Counted from the first letter of the stretch, positions 34,996 through 43,913 are shown. The stretch: DNA of 64,000 bases from Paractinoplanes bogorensis (GCF_018829635.1 NZ_JAHKKG010000019.1:1-64000); one strand, 5' to 3'. A program made the numbers and translations. The notes: generated by a model from the letters alone, not told the origin.

Positions 34996-36938
34996 TTCCC
35001 CGCCCCCGCCCGAGTCTCGCTCGTCGCCTGGGCAGCGGCCTGGTCGCGCTGGTCGTCCTCACCGTGGTCGTGGTGGTGAACCGGCCGATGGTCGCGTTCG
35101 GTGCCGACGCCTACCACACGTTCGCGATCAACCGGCAGTCCTACAAGGAGCAGTACGGCCACTGGGCGCGCCTGCCCGTGCCGGCCGGGTTCCAGGTCAA
35201 CGCGATCCACGCCGCACTGCTCAACACGGGCAAGGTGCTGATCATCGCGGGCAGCGGCAACAACCGGGAGAACTTCGAGGCGGGCACCTTCCGCACCATC
35301 CTGTACGACCCCGCCGGTGACGTGTTCTTCGAGGTGCCGACGCCGACCGACGTCTTCTGCGCCGGGCACACGTTCCTGCCCAACGGCAACCTGCTGATCG
35401 CCGGCGGCACCAAGAGCTACGAGGTGCTCGAGGGCGACATCACCAACGCCGCCGGAGTCATGAAGATCAAGAACGAATCGGCAACTTCCGGCTCCCGTAC
35501 GTTCGTCAAAGGCACCCGGCTCGAGTCGCCGACCGGGTTCGTCTACGAGACACGTGCGGACGTCACCGTTCCACCCGCGTACCAGATGAACCATGACGGT
35601 CTGATGATGCAGCACGCGGGCGAGGCCGAGGTGTGGGTCGACGCCATGCTCCCCGGCAACGCCGCGATCGTCGACCAGCCCGCCCAGTACGCGATCCAGG
35701 GCCTCACCGGTGCCGACAAGAACAACCTGTACGGCGTGTCCGACAAGATCACGCGGGAGAAGCAGGAGTACGGCGGGGACAACACGTCGTACGAGTTCGA
35801 CCCGGTCACCGAGCGGTACGTGCGCACCGCCGACATGGTGCGGAGCCGCTGGTACCCGACCCTGGCCGAACTGCCCGACGGCGACGTGCTGGCCGTGTCC
35901 GGGCTCGACCATTTCGGCCGGATCCTGCCCGGCGACAACGAGAAGTACCTGCGCGACGAGAAGAAGTGGGTGGCCGCGCCCGAGCTCCAGCGCTACTTCC
36001 CGACCTATCCGGCGCTGCACCTGATGGCCGACGACCGGCTGTTCTACTCGGGATCGAACTCGGGCTACGGCAGCGACACCGAAGGGCGTACCCCCGGGCT
36101 CTGGAACCTGAAGGACAACACGTTCGAGGTGGTGCCCGGCCTCGCGCAGCCGCGGATGACCGAGACGAGCTCGTCCGTGCTGCTCGCCCCGGCCCAGGAC
36201 CAGAAGGTCATGCTGTTCGGCGGCGGCGAGGTGGGGGAGTCGCCGATCTCGACCACCCGTACGGCCATCGCCGACCTCGACACGTCCAACCCGATCTATC
36301 AGCCCGGACCCGACCTGCCCCAGCCCGCGCGTTACCTGAGCACCGTGCTGCTTCCGGACGACACCGTGTTCACCACCGGCGGGTCGTCCGGGTACCGCGG
36401 TGGTCCGTACATGGGAAAGCCGCGCAGCGACCTGTTCAACTCGCAGATCTACCAGCCGTCGACGAACGCGTTCGTCACCGCGGCCGAATCGACCGTGGGC
36501 CGCAACTACCACTCCGAGGCGATCCTGCTGCCCGACGGCCGGGTCATCACGCTCGGCAGCGACTCGCTCTACGACGAGACCGGCCGGAATCCCGGAAGCT
36601 TCGAGAAGCGGATCGAGGTCTACAGCCCGCCGTACCTCTTCCAGGGCACCCGGCCGGTCATCACCGGCGGGCCTGACACGGTTTCGCGCGGTGCGACGGT
36701 AAAGTTCCTCTCTCCGAGCAAGAACGTGCAGCGTGCCCGCCTGGTGCGGCCGAGCGCGGTGACCCATGTGGTCGACGTCGACCAGCGGTCGGTCGCGGTC
36801 GACCTCACGCCGGCGGAGGACGGATTGGCTCTGCGGATTCCCGAGTCGAAGGGCCTGGTGCCGTCCGGCTGGTACATGCTCTTCCTGGTCGATGACAAGG
36901 GTGTGCCCTCGGTCGCCCGGTGGGTGCGGGTCGAGTAG
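34992..36938 (+). CDS. glxA: GlxA-type mononuclear copper-radical oxidase
   Basis: A 648-residue exported or membrane-anchored oxidase (signal anchor about residues 13-30) of the galactose oxidase/glyoxal oxidase family, with a kelch-like propeller and C-terminal immunoglobulin-like domain. By eye the copper-radical residues are Cys123 in VFCAGH (thioether partner), Tyr288 in SRWYPTLAELPDG, the YH pair in GRNYHSEAILLPDG, and His in AVTHVVDVDQR. In Streptomyces GlxA oxidises the glycan made by CslA and is needed for its deposition. The ATG overlaps the cslA stop (ATGA). Confidence 0.93.
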   Translation: MIPRPRPSLARRLGSGLVALVVLTVVVVVNRPMVAFGADAYHTFAINRQSYKEQYGHWARLPVPAGFQVNAIHAALLNTGKVLIIAGSGNNRENFEAGTFRTILYDPAGDVFFEVPTPTDVFCAGHTFLPNGNLLIAGGTKSYEVLEGDITNAAGVMKIKNESATSGSRTFVKGTRLESPTGFVYETRADVTVPPAYQMNHDGLMMQHAGEAEVWVDAMLPGNAAIVDQPAQYAIQGLTGADKNNLYGVSDKITREKQEYGGDNTSYEFDPVTERYVRTADMVRSRWYPTLAELPDGDVLAVSGLDHFGRILPGDNEKYLRDEKKWVAAPELQRYFPTYPALHLMADDRLFYSGSNSGYGSDTEGRTPGLWNLKDNTFEVVPGLAQPRMTETSSSVLLAPAQDQKVMLFGGGEVGESPISTTRTAIADLDTSNPIYQPGPDLPQPARYLSTVLLPDDTVFTTGGSSGYRGGPYMGKPRSDLFNSQIYQPSTNAFVTAAESTVGRNYHSEAILLPDGRVITLGSDSLYDETGRNPGSFEKRIEVYSPPYLFQGTRPVITGGPDTVSRGATVKFLSPSKNVQRARLVRPSAVTHVVDVDQRSVAVDLTPAEDGLALRIPESKGLVPSGWYMLFLVDDKGVPSVARWVRVE

Positions 36939-37966
36939 TGGCTGCCCATCGCGCCGCCCGCCCCGCTTTCCGTGCGCGCTTCATTCTTCTTGTTCTTCTG
37001 GCCGGGGCTCTCGTCGCGGCTTGGTTCCTGCTTCGGCCGGCATCTTCTCCGACCGCGGTTCCCGCCACGCCGCCTTCGGCCAAACCCCTTTCCCTGTACG
37101 TCGATCCGACCGGCCCGGCCGTCGACCAGCTCCGCGCTTACGAGGCCGCCGGTCAGACCGCCGACGCCACCCTGATCCGGAAGATCGCCGACCGCCCGGT
37201 CGCGGCCTGGTTCGCCGACGAGACAACGGATCCCGCCGTGCGGGCCCGAGCCCTGGTGACGGCGGCGTCCGCCGCGGGCCAGATGCCGGTGCTGACGCTC
37301 TACCGCATTCCCCAACGCGACTGCGGCAGCCACTCCGGCGGCGGCGCCACGACGGCGGCCGAGTACGAGGCGTGGGTGGCTTCGATCGCCGCCGCCATCG
37401 CCGGTCACCGCGCGATCGTCATCGTCGAGCCGGACTCGGTCGCCCAGGCCGTGCAGGGCTGCCTGAACAACACCGAACGCACCCAGCGCTACGCCATGCT
37501 GGGCAAGGCGATCGACACGCTGGCCGCCAACCCTTTGCTGCGCGTCTATCTGGACGGCGGCAACCCCAGCTGGATCACCGATACTGCTCGCATGGGCGAA
37601 GCCCTCAAGAAGGCCGGCGTCCAGCGGGCCGACGGGTTCGCCCTGAACGTGGCCAACTTCGAGACCACGGCGTCGAACCTCAAATACGGCACCAAGCTGT
37701 CCGCCCACCTGAACAACGCTCACTTCGTGGTCGACACCAGCCGCAACGGCAACGGCCCGGCTCGCAAGACAAACCATGACGGCCACTGGTGCAACCCGGC
37801 CGGCCGAGCCCTGGGCGACGTCCCGACCCTGCACACCGGCCACAAACTGGCCGACGCCTACCTCTGGATCAAACGCCCCGGCGAATCCGACGGCCCGTGC
37901 GGAGCCGGCGCCCCGGCGGCCGGCCAGTGGTATCCCCAGTACGCCCTGGACCTGGCCCGCAACTAA
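36938..37966 (+). CDS. cslZ: GH6 endoglucanase of the cslA cluster
   Basis: A 342-residue family 6 glycoside hydrolase with an N-terminal membrane anchor/signal (FILLVLLAGALVAAWFLL). GH6 motifs: LTLYRIPQRDCGSHSGGG (acid Asp region), IVIVEPDSVAQ, YLDGGNPSWI, GFALNVANFETT, and VVDTSRNGNGP followed by WCNPAGRALG. The GTG at 36938 shares a base with the glxA stop, so the three genes are coupled. It probably trims or releases the CslA glucan, as proposed for the Streptomyces homologue. Confidence 0.9.
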   Translation: MAAHRAARPAFRARFILLVLLAGALVAAWFLLRPASSPTAVPATPPSAKPLSLYVDPTGPAVDQLRAYEAAGQTADATLIRKIADRPVAAWFADETTDPAVRARALVTAASAAGQMPVLTLYRIPQRDCGSHSGGGATTAAEYEAWVASIAAAIAGHRAIVIVEPDSVAQAVQGCLNNTERTQRYAMLGKAIDTLAANPLLRVYLDGGNPSWITDTARMGEALKKAGVQRADGFALNVANFETTASNLKYGTKLSAHLNNAHFVVDTSRNGNGPARKTNHDGHWCNPAGRALGDVPTLHTGHKLADAYLWIKRPGESDGPCGAGAPAAGQWYPQYALDLARN

Positions 37967-37981
37967 GGCCTTTTCACAACT

Positions 37982-38016
37982 GAGGCGGGGCTGCGGAGGG
38001 GTCCAGACCCCGCCTC
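37982..38016 (+). terminator. Hairpin terminator after the cslA cluster
   Basis: GAGGCGGGG at 37982-37990 and CCCCGCCTC at 38008-38016 form a 9-bp perfect stem with a 17-base loop, 16 bp after the GH6 stop. Confidence 0.75.
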
Positions 38017-38019
38017 GGC

Positions 38020-38300
38020 CTTGAGGACCTGAGGTTTTGTCGATGTGGCCGGGCTGCTCCTGGGCGTCCTTCCCGGCGGCCAGATCGTCGCCCGACTCGT
38101 CCTCGAGCCGCTTCTTCGATGTGGTCGGCTTGCCTGGCGGTCTACGTCCCGATTGCTTTCTCCGGTGTAGCCGGCCCACCCGCGACCCGGCTCCTTGAAC
38201 CACCGGACGAGACGCACGAGCACCAGATCGCCGCGGCGCTGGTCGTATCCGTTGCGTGGCGGTTGCCCCGACCGCCGTCCGTCGGCCATGTCGTCGTCGG
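38020..38300 (-). pseudogene. Possible decayed small gene between terminator and kinase-HAD gene
   Basis: The 500-bp stretch from 37967 to 38470 has no intact gene I can support. On the minus strand a frame starting MADGRRSGQPPRNGYDQRRG at about 38289 has GC-rich third positions for some 45 codons (to GWAGYTGE). After that the good codon pattern continues in another frame as KKRLEDESGDDLAAGKDAQE. This looks like a frameshifted remnant of a short charged protein of unknown family. It may also be chance; support is weak. Confidence 0.25.
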
Positions 38301-38470
38301 GCGCGCCGGTTCCTGGAGCTGACCGTCTGTGGCCGCCATTGGTGGGAGTTGGACGTTCCTGGTGGGTCGGCCTTCGGGGTCAGGTTGGGTGTTGGCGGGT
38401 TTTGGACGTTTGCGTGTGGCGGGTTCGGACGGTGATCGGGACTGGTCGAGCGAGGGTGGTGCCGGCGCGG

Positions 38471-40075
38471 TCAGGGCCGTCCGGGCGTGAGGTGGATCCG
38501 GCCGTCGGCGGTGGTGATGCTCAGGCGGTCGAGGCCGTCGGTGATGAGGTCGGCCTCCTTCAGTTCGTCGGCGGGGGAGGTGCCCGTGACGGCCAGGACT
38601 GTGCAACCGGCGGCGCGGGCGGATCGGATTCCGGCGGGCGCGTCCTCGACGGCCAGACACCGCCGAGGGTCGACGCCGAGACGCTCGGCCGCCAGGAGGA
38701 ACGGCTCGGGGTCGGGCTTGCCGTGCCGGACGTCGTCGGCCGTGACCATGACATCGGGCAGCGGCAGTCCCGCGGCCCGCAGCCGGGCGGTGGCCAGCGG
38801 ACGGGTGCCGGAGGTGACAATCGCGCGGCGCGCGGCGGGCACGGCACCATAGAAGTCGGCCGCACCCAGAGCCGGACGCACCGTCGCCGCATCGGTCATC
38901 TCGAGGTCGGTGACACGAGCCAACCCTTCCTCCGTACGGTCGTACGGCAGCAACTTCTCCAGAAGCGCCCGCGCCGGCCGCCCGTGATTCTCGGCCACCG
39001 CTTGCGCAGAGACGCCCATCTCGTCGGCGAAGCGCCGCCACGACCGCAACACCGACGCCGTCGAGTCAGCGAGCGTCCCGTCCAGATCGAACAACACCGC
39101 ATCGAAGTCGCGCCCGAGCAGAACCCCGGTCGTGTCACCGGTGGCACCGCTGGCACCGAGGTCGATGTCACCGGCGGCACCGAGGTCGATGTCACCGGCG
39201 GCGCCGGGGTCGATGTCACCGGTGGCACCGAGGTTGGTGGCACCGCCGGCACCGACGTCGATGTCGCCGGTGGCGCCGAGGTTAGTGGCACCGCTGGCAC
39301 CGCTGGCACCGGGGTCGATGTCACCGGTGGCACCGGGGTGGATGTCGCCGGTGGCACGGAGGTTGGTGGCACCGCTGGCACCGGGGTCGATGTCATCGGT
39401 GGCGCCGCTGACGCCGAGGTCAATGTCACCGGTGGCGCCGCTGGTGCCGAGGTCGTTGTTGCCGGTGGCGTGAGGAACGCCGGCGGAGTCGAAGCGTGTG
39501 AACACCAACGGACGGCGCAGGCCGAGGGCCACCAATGCTCGCAGCAGTTGTTGCTCTGTGGTCAGCTCGGCGTCGATGCGGATCACCGGCACGGCGGGTG
39601 GCTCGAGCGGCTCGGGCACGCGGTGACGGTCGCGGGGCTCGGTGCGGATGGCTCGGCGGGTGGCGAAGAGGTCGTCGGTGCCCTCGAGGTGGATCACGGT
39701 TACGGCGCCCGCGGCCGCAGACAAAGCGGTCCACTCCGGGCCTCCGCGGAGCTCGGCGGTGAACGGGGCTACCAGCACGGCGCGGCCGGCGGTGGCGATG
39801 ACGTCATGTGCGGCTGCGCGTAAAGCTGCATATCGGCCGTCGCGGATGAGGGCGGCGTGCGGCGACGCCAGCCAGTGGCCGCCCAGCGCGTCGGGCGGCA
39901 GCGCGTCGAGCAGGGGATTGGTCAGGGAATCCAGGTCGAGCAGGGGTGCGGCCAAGGCCGTCGCGAGGGCCCGGCCGAGCGTCGACTTGCCGCTGCCGGC
40001 CACGCCGGAGACGACCACGGTGAGCCGGTCGGGCGGTTGACAATCCGTCGGGGAGCGCCACATCATGAGCGTCAT
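38471..40075 (-). CDS. P-loop kinase - HAD phosphatase fusion
   Basis: A 534-residue two-domain enzyme. The N-terminal 180 residues are a P-loop kinase of the gluconokinase/shikimate-kinase-like AAA group (VVVSGVAGSGKSTLGRALA). The C-terminal 215 residues are a HAD-superfamily hydrolase of the beta-phosphoglucomutase type: FDLDGTLADS (catalytic Asp pair), VTSGTRPL, and GKPDPEPFLLAAERLGVDP...CLAVEDAPAG. They are joined by about 115 residues of ATGDIDPGA-like repeats. It is divergent from the FGGY kinase with operators between them, so it belongs to the polyol/ketose locus. It could phosphorylate and dephosphorylate pathway sugars; the actual substrates are unknown. Confidence 0.82.
   Translation of the reverse strand: MTLMMWRSPTDCQPPDRLTVVVSGVAGSGKSTLGRALATALAAPLLDLDSLTNPLLDALPPDALGGHWLASPHAALIRDGRYAALRAAAHDVIATAGRAVLVAPFTAELRGGPEWTALSAAAGAVTVIHLEGTDDLFATRRAIRTEPRDRHRVPEPLEPPAVPVIRIDAELTTEQQLLRALVALGLRRPLVFTRFDSAGVPHATGNNDLGTSGATGDIDLGVSGATDDIDPGASGATNLRATGDIHPGATGDIDPGASGASGATNLGATGDIDVGAGGATNLGATGDIDPGAAGDIDLGAAGDIDLGASGATGDTTGVLLGRDFDAVLFDLDGTLADSTASVLRSWRRFADEMGVSAQAVAENHGRPARALLEKLLPYDRTEEGLARVTDLEMTDAATVRPALGAADFYGAVPAARRAIVTSGTRPLATARLRAAGLPLPDVMVTADDVRHGKPDPEPFLLAAERLGVDPRRCLAVEDAPAGIRSARAAGCTVLAVTGTSPADELKEADLITDGLDRLSITTADGRIHLTPGRP
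39120..39470. repeat. Irregular coding repeats in the kinase-HAD linker
   Basis: About 350 bp made of short irregular copies of GTCACCGGTGGCACCG- and GAGGTCGATGTCACC-like units. On the minus strand it reads as GATGDIDLGASGATN-type repeats, a flexible acidic Gly/Ala/Thr linker. Unit lengths vary, so many independent slippage events are likely. Confidence 0.8.
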
Positions 40076-40114
40076 GTTACCGGTGTCATGGTCAATCGCG
40101 ACACCGGTGACATG
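40073..40114. promoter_or_regulatory. Paired LacI-type operators between kinase genes
   Basis: CATGTTACCGGTGTCATG at 40073-40090 and CGCGACACCGGTGACATG at 40097-40114 are two imperfect 18-bp palindromes, 24 bp centre to centre, in the 68-bp gap between the divergent kinase-HAD and FGGY kinase genes. They match the sites at 44111-44175, so the LacI protein at 42927-43913 is the likely regulator. Confidence 0.75.
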
Positions 40115-40143
40115 ACCAACTCGAAGCGGCTAGGAGAACGCCT

Positions 40144-41682
40144 GTGGTGAACCCGGCACGCCTGGTCGCGGGCATCGATCTCGGCAGCACGGGCATGAAG
40201 ATGCTCGTCACCGACGAGGCCGGCGACGTGGTCTCCGCCGCCCAGGTGTCCACCCCCTGGCGGTCGGGACCGGGCGGCACGACCGAGATGGACGCCGGCG
40301 CCCTGTTGACCGCCGTCCATGACCTGATCGGCACGGCCGCACGCCGGGCGGCCGAGGTCACCGACGCGCCGATCGTCGCCGTCGCGCTGGCCGGCATGGG
40401 CGAGACCGGCATGCTGATCGACGCGAACGGCGTCCCGGTCGCTCCGGCCTACGCCTGGTTCGATCCGCGCGGGGCCGAGCAGGCCGCGGCCTTCCCGCCG
40501 CGGATCCGGGCCGACTTCGCCGGCCGCACCGGCCTGCCCCTCGGCGCCCAGGTGAGCGTGGCCAAGCTGGCCTACCTGCGCGATCAGGGCCGATCGCTGG
40601 CCGGGTTGCGCTGGCTCAACCTGCCCGAGTTCGTGGCCCTGTCGCTCGGCGGTCGCGCGGTAAGTGAGTACTCACTTGCCTCGCGCACCGGACTGCTGGA
40701 CCAGGACACCGGCTTGCCGTGGACGGACATGCTGCACCACCTCGGCGTCGACGATTCGTTCCTGCCGCCCCTCGTGGACGCCGGAACACCACTCGGTGTC
40801 ATCGGTGACATGGCGATGCTCGAAGCGGCCGTCGCAGGCGCCGAAAGCGTTGCCGGAGCAGCCGTCGCAGGCGCCGAAAGCGTTGCCCGAGCAGCCGGTG
40901 TCGGACCGGACCGTGCTGGTGCAGGTCGTGTCCAAGTGAGCCGTGGAGGCGCGAACCGTGGGGGAGTGACGCGGGGAGAGCTGCCGGACAACGTCGTCGG
41001 TGCGCTGCTGACCGTGGCGGGGCACGACCATCTGGTGGCGGCGGAAGCGACCGGCGGGCTGCCCGGCGGCCACTACCACGTCTCGCTCGGCACGGCCGAA
41101 GTTCTGTTGCGGGTCATCGACGCCCCGCTCGGGTTCGAGGCCCGTGGGCGCCTGGCCGAGCATCTGATCAATGAGGTCCGCCACGTCGTGCCGGGTAAGC
41201 ATGTCCTCGTCGCCGGCGTGAAGACCGGGCTGCTGCTTCGGCGCGTGTTGCAGAGCGCCGGCATCCATGACCGCCCCGGCCGGGACGCCTTGGACATGGC
41301 CGCAATGGCGCTGCCGTATGAAGGGGAACTCCCGGCCGGGGCCATCGACGTCATCGGCGCGCGTAACGACGACGGCGTCCTGCATCTGACCGTGCGCGCC
41401 GACGGTGTGAGCCCGGCGGAGATCTTCGGTGCCGTGCTGCGGCACAGCAACGACGAGATCGCACTGCTCATCGAAGCCATGGACCGTGAGCTCCCACCGG
41501 CCACCACATCGACCATCACCGGCGGGTGGGCCGGGATGGCCGCGGTTCGCCGTGCCCGCGAGAAGGTCCTGCCCGCCATGACCGCCTCGACCCGCGAGGA
41601 AGAGACCGCCTACGGCGCCACCCGCGTCGCCGCCCGTCTGCTGAGCACCCCCGCTGATGCAGAGCCGCTGCCCGCCCGCTGA
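40144..41682 (+). CDS. FGGY-family carbohydrate kinase
   Basis: A 512-residue sugar kinase with the FGGY ASKHA fold: AGIDLGSTGMKMLVTDEAG (phosphate 1), ALAGMGETGMLID, a C-terminal GHDHLVAAEATGGL and the TITGGWAGMAAV adenosine motif. Typical substrates in the family are xylulose, ribulose, glycerol or other polyols/ketoses. A roughly 40-residue low-complexity insert (AAVAGAESVAGAAVAGAESV, then Gly/Arg-rich) interrupts the middle of the protein. GTG start at 40144 (a second at 40147) with GGAGAA upstream. It leads to the LacD-type aldolase and LacI gene in the same direction. Confidence 0.85.
   Translation: MVNPARLVAGIDLGSTGMKMLVTDEAGDVVSAAQVSTPWRSGPGGTTEMDAGALLTAVHDLIGTAARRAAEVTDAPIVAVALAGMGETGMLIDANGVPVAPAYAWFDPRGAEQAAAFPPRIRADFAGRTGLPLGAQVSVAKLAYLRDQGRSLAGLRWLNLPEFVALSLGGRAVSEYSLASRTGLLDQDTGLPWTDMLHHLGVDDSFLPPLVDAGTPLGVIGDMAMLEAAVAGAESVAGAAVAGAESVARAAGVGPDRAGAGRVQVSRGGANRGGVTRGELPDNVVGALLTVAGHDHLVAAEATGGLPGGHYHVSLGTAEVLLRVIDAPLGFEARGRLAEHLINEVRHVVPGKHVLVAGVKTGLLLRRVLQSAGIHDRPGRDALDMAAMALPYEGELPAGAIDVIGARNDDGVLHLTVRADGVSPAEIFGAVLRHSNDEIALLIEAMDRELPPATTSTITGGWAGMAAVRRAREKVLPAMTASTREEETAYGATRVAARLLSTPADAEPLPAR
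40828..40893. repeat. 33-bp coding duplication in the FGGY kinase
   Basis: Two copies of a 33-bp unit starting GCCGTCGCAGGCGCCGAAAG (40828-40860, 40861-40893, one base different) encode AVAGAESVAGA twice, at the start of an insert not expected in FGGY kinases. Confidence 0.85.
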
Positions 41683-41950
41683 ACACCACCCCCGGAAGAC
41701 CGGCTGATCACCACTCCCGGAAGGCCGGCTGAGCACGACCCGTGGAAGACCTGCTGGGCATCACCCCGGAGGACCTGTTGGGCACTACGCCTGGAAGGCC
41801 GGCTGAGCACGACCCGTGGAAGACCTGCTGGGCATCACCCCGGAGGACCTGTTGGGCACTACGCCTGGAAGGCCGGCTGAGCACCACCCCCTGGAAGACC
41901 TGCTGAGCACCACCCCGGAAGACCTGCTGAGTAACACCCCTGAAGAAGAT
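41683..41950. repeat. 74-bp/24-bp nested tandem repeats before the aldolase
   Basis: The 280-bp gap between the FGGY kinase and the aldolase is filled with degenerate units of about 24 bp (GAAGACCTGCTGAGCACCACC type). Within it a 74-bp block is perfectly duplicated (41721-41794 and 41795-41868). The repeats remain in frame with the aldolase over the last 49 codons, reading EDLLSTTP-like units. They could be a leader, a spacer or an N-terminal extension. Confidence 0.88.
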
Positions 41951-41962
41951 TGGAACCGCACC

Positions 41963-42853
41963 GTGAACAAGCTGACCACCCTCGAACGCCGCGGCATGTC
42001 TGCGATCTCGACCCCGGGCGGGCGGATGCTCATCGTCGCCGCTGATCAGCGCAACGGCATGAAGGCCGCGATGAAGGATGCGCCCGGCGGCCCCGACTCG
42101 ATCAGCGCGGCCGAGCTGGCCGAGGCGAAGGCCGACCTGCTGCGCTATCTCGCCAACAACGCACCGGCCATCCTGCTCGACCCCGAGGTGGCCCTGCCCG
42201 CGGTGGTCGACGACGGCGTGCTGGCCCGCGGCACGTCGCTGGTCGTGGGCATGGACGCGTCCGGGTACGAGACGGACGACGGCCTGCGGTTCGCGCGCTA
42301 CGTGCCGGGGATGACGGCTCGGCGCGTACGGGAACTCGGGGGTGATGTCGCCAAGATGTTGTGGCACATCCGCCCGGATCGGCAGGGTGCCGATTCCCGT
42401 GTGGCCGACGAGATGCGCGAGCTGGTGGCCGCGTGCGCCGACGAGGGGCTGCTGCTCATCGTCGAGCTGCTGACCTATCAGCTCAAGGGCGAGACCGAGG
42501 AGGAGTACGCGGCCAAGTTCCCCCAGCTCGTGGCGGACGGCGCGAAACTGGCCGTGGAGTGCGGGGCCAAGGTGCTCAAGCTGCAGTACCCGGGGTCGGC
42601 CGAGGCGTGCGCGGCGGTCACCGCGGCCGCCAGCGGTGTGCCGTGGGCCGTGCTGTCGGCCGGCGTCGACCACGAGACGTTCCTCGGCCAGGTCGCCACC
42701 GCGATGGCGAACGGCGCGAGCGGGGCGATGGCCGGGCGGTCGCTGTGGAAGGACAGCCTGTCGATCTCGCACGACCTCCGCAAGGACTACCTCACCAAGC
42801 GGGCGCTGCCCCGCCTGCACGAACTCGCCGACGTGGTCGATGGGCGTAACTGA
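41963..42853 (+). CDS. LacD/YihT-type class I aldolase
   Basis: A 296-residue aldolase of the tagatose-1,6-bisphosphate aldolase (LacD) / sulfofructose-phosphate aldolase family. Visible segments: AISTPGGRMLIVAADQRNGMK, LLDPEVALPAVVDD, VAKMLWHIRPD, LLIVELLTYQL and VLKLQYPGSAEA, where the Lys in VLKLQYP fits the Schiff-base position. The GTG at 41963 gives a length like YihT (about 290). A GTG at 41816 would add 49 residues of repeat sequence. With a ketose kinase and polyol dehydrogenases nearby it probably splits a phosphorylated ketose. Confidence 0.82.
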   Translation: MNKLTTLERRGMSAISTPGGRMLIVAADQRNGMKAAMKDAPGGPDSISAAELAEAKADLLRYLANNAPAILLDPEVALPAVVDDGVLARGTSLVVGMDASGYETDDGLRFARYVPGMTARRVRELGGDVAKMLWHIRPDRQGADSRVADEMRELVAACADEGLLLIVELLTYQLKGETEEEYAAKFPQLVADGAKLAVECGAKVLKLQYPGSAEACAAVTAAASGVPWAVLSAGVDHETFLGQVATAMANGASGAMAGRSLWKDSLSISHDLRKDYLTKRALPRLHELADVVDGRN

Positions 42854-42926
42854 CCCGGGAGTGCGACCGGAGCGGCGGCGATTCCGATATGCTGCGGCGG
42901 TTTCGACGGACGTGCGGAGGTGAGCC

Positions 42927-43913
42927 ATGGCGACCATGCGAGACGTTGCCGCCCGAGCCGGAGTCTCGGCGAAGACGGTTTCCCGGGTCTTCAACGATGA
43001 CCCGCACGTGCTGCCTGAGACCAGGGCACACGTCGAGCAGATCATGCGGGAGCTCAACTACGTCCCGAACATCCTGGCCACCACCTTCCGGTCGGGGAAG
43101 TCGTCGGCGATCGGGATCGCGGTGCCCGACATCGTCGACCCGTTCTTCGCCGCCATCGCCCGCGCGGTCGACGACGTCGCCCGGAAGAGGGGCGTGGCCA
43201 CCCTGCTCACCAATCTGGGTGACGACCCGGCCCGCGAGCGTGACGTGCTGGAGTCGTTGCTCAGCCGGCGCCTGGCCGGCCTGATCGTCGCCCCGATCGG
43301 CACCGACCACTCGTGGCTGAAGCGGTGGACCGACAGCACTCCGGTCGTGTTCGTCGACCGGTCACCGACCGGGCTGTCGGCCGACATCTTCACCGACAAC
43401 GACGAGGCCGGCGCCTACCTCGCGACCGGTCACCTGATCGACCACGGGCACCGGCGGATCGCGTACGTGGGCGACAGCTTCCACCTGTCGACCGAGGTGA
43501 GCCGTCTCGCGGGCTACCGCCGGGCGCTGGACGAGGCCGGCATCCCGTTCGACGAGCAGCTCGTGGCCTCGTACGTGAAGGATCGGGACTCGACCCAGGC
43601 CGCGGTCACCCGGCTGATGGCGGCCCCGGACAGGCCCACCGCCGTGTTCTCGTCGAACGCGCGTAGCTCCATGCATCTGCTGCGCGTGCTGCCCGAGGAA
43701 TCGGTGGCCGTGGTCGGCTTCGGTGACTTCCCGATGGCCGACCTGTTGCGGCCGGCCCTCACGGTCGTCGACCAGGATCCCGACCAGATCGGCATGCTGG
43801 CCGCCAATCGCGTGTTCGAGCGGGCCGATTTCCCCCGGCGCCGTCTGAAGCGCACCAACATCCTGGACGTCTCGCTCATCGAGCGCGAGTCCTGCAAGGT
43901 CGCCAAGCCGTAA
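42927..43913 (+). CDS. LacI-family regulator of the polyol locus
   Basis: A 328-residue LacI-family repressor: HTH MRDVAARAGVSAKTVSRVFN (residues about 4-23) and hinge YVPNILATTFRSGKSSAIG, then a complete effector domain (VPDIVDPFFAAIARAV ... VVGFGDFPMADLLRPALTVV). The ATG at 42927 has GGAGGTGAGCC upstream. It follows the aldolase by 73 bp. Five CATGACACCGGTGACATG-like palindromes occur nearby, before the FGGY kinase and before the dehydrogenase/transporter operon, and are its likely binding sites. Confidence 0.88.
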   Translation: MATMRDVAARAGVSAKTVSRVFNDDPHVLPETRAHVEQIMRELNYVPNILATTFRSGKSSAIGIAVPDIVDPFFAAIARAVDDVARKRGVATLLTNLGDDPARERDVLESLLSRRLAGLIVAPIGTDHSWLKRWTDSTPVVFVDRSPTGLSADIFTDNDEAGAYLATGHLIDHGHRRIAYVGDSFHLSTEVSRLAGYRRALDEAGIPFDEQLVASYVKDRDSTQAAVTRLMAAPDRPTAVFSSNARSSMHLLRVLPEESVAVVGFGDFPMADLLRPALTVVDQDPDQIGMLAANRVFERADFPRRRLKRTNILDVSLIERESCKVAKP

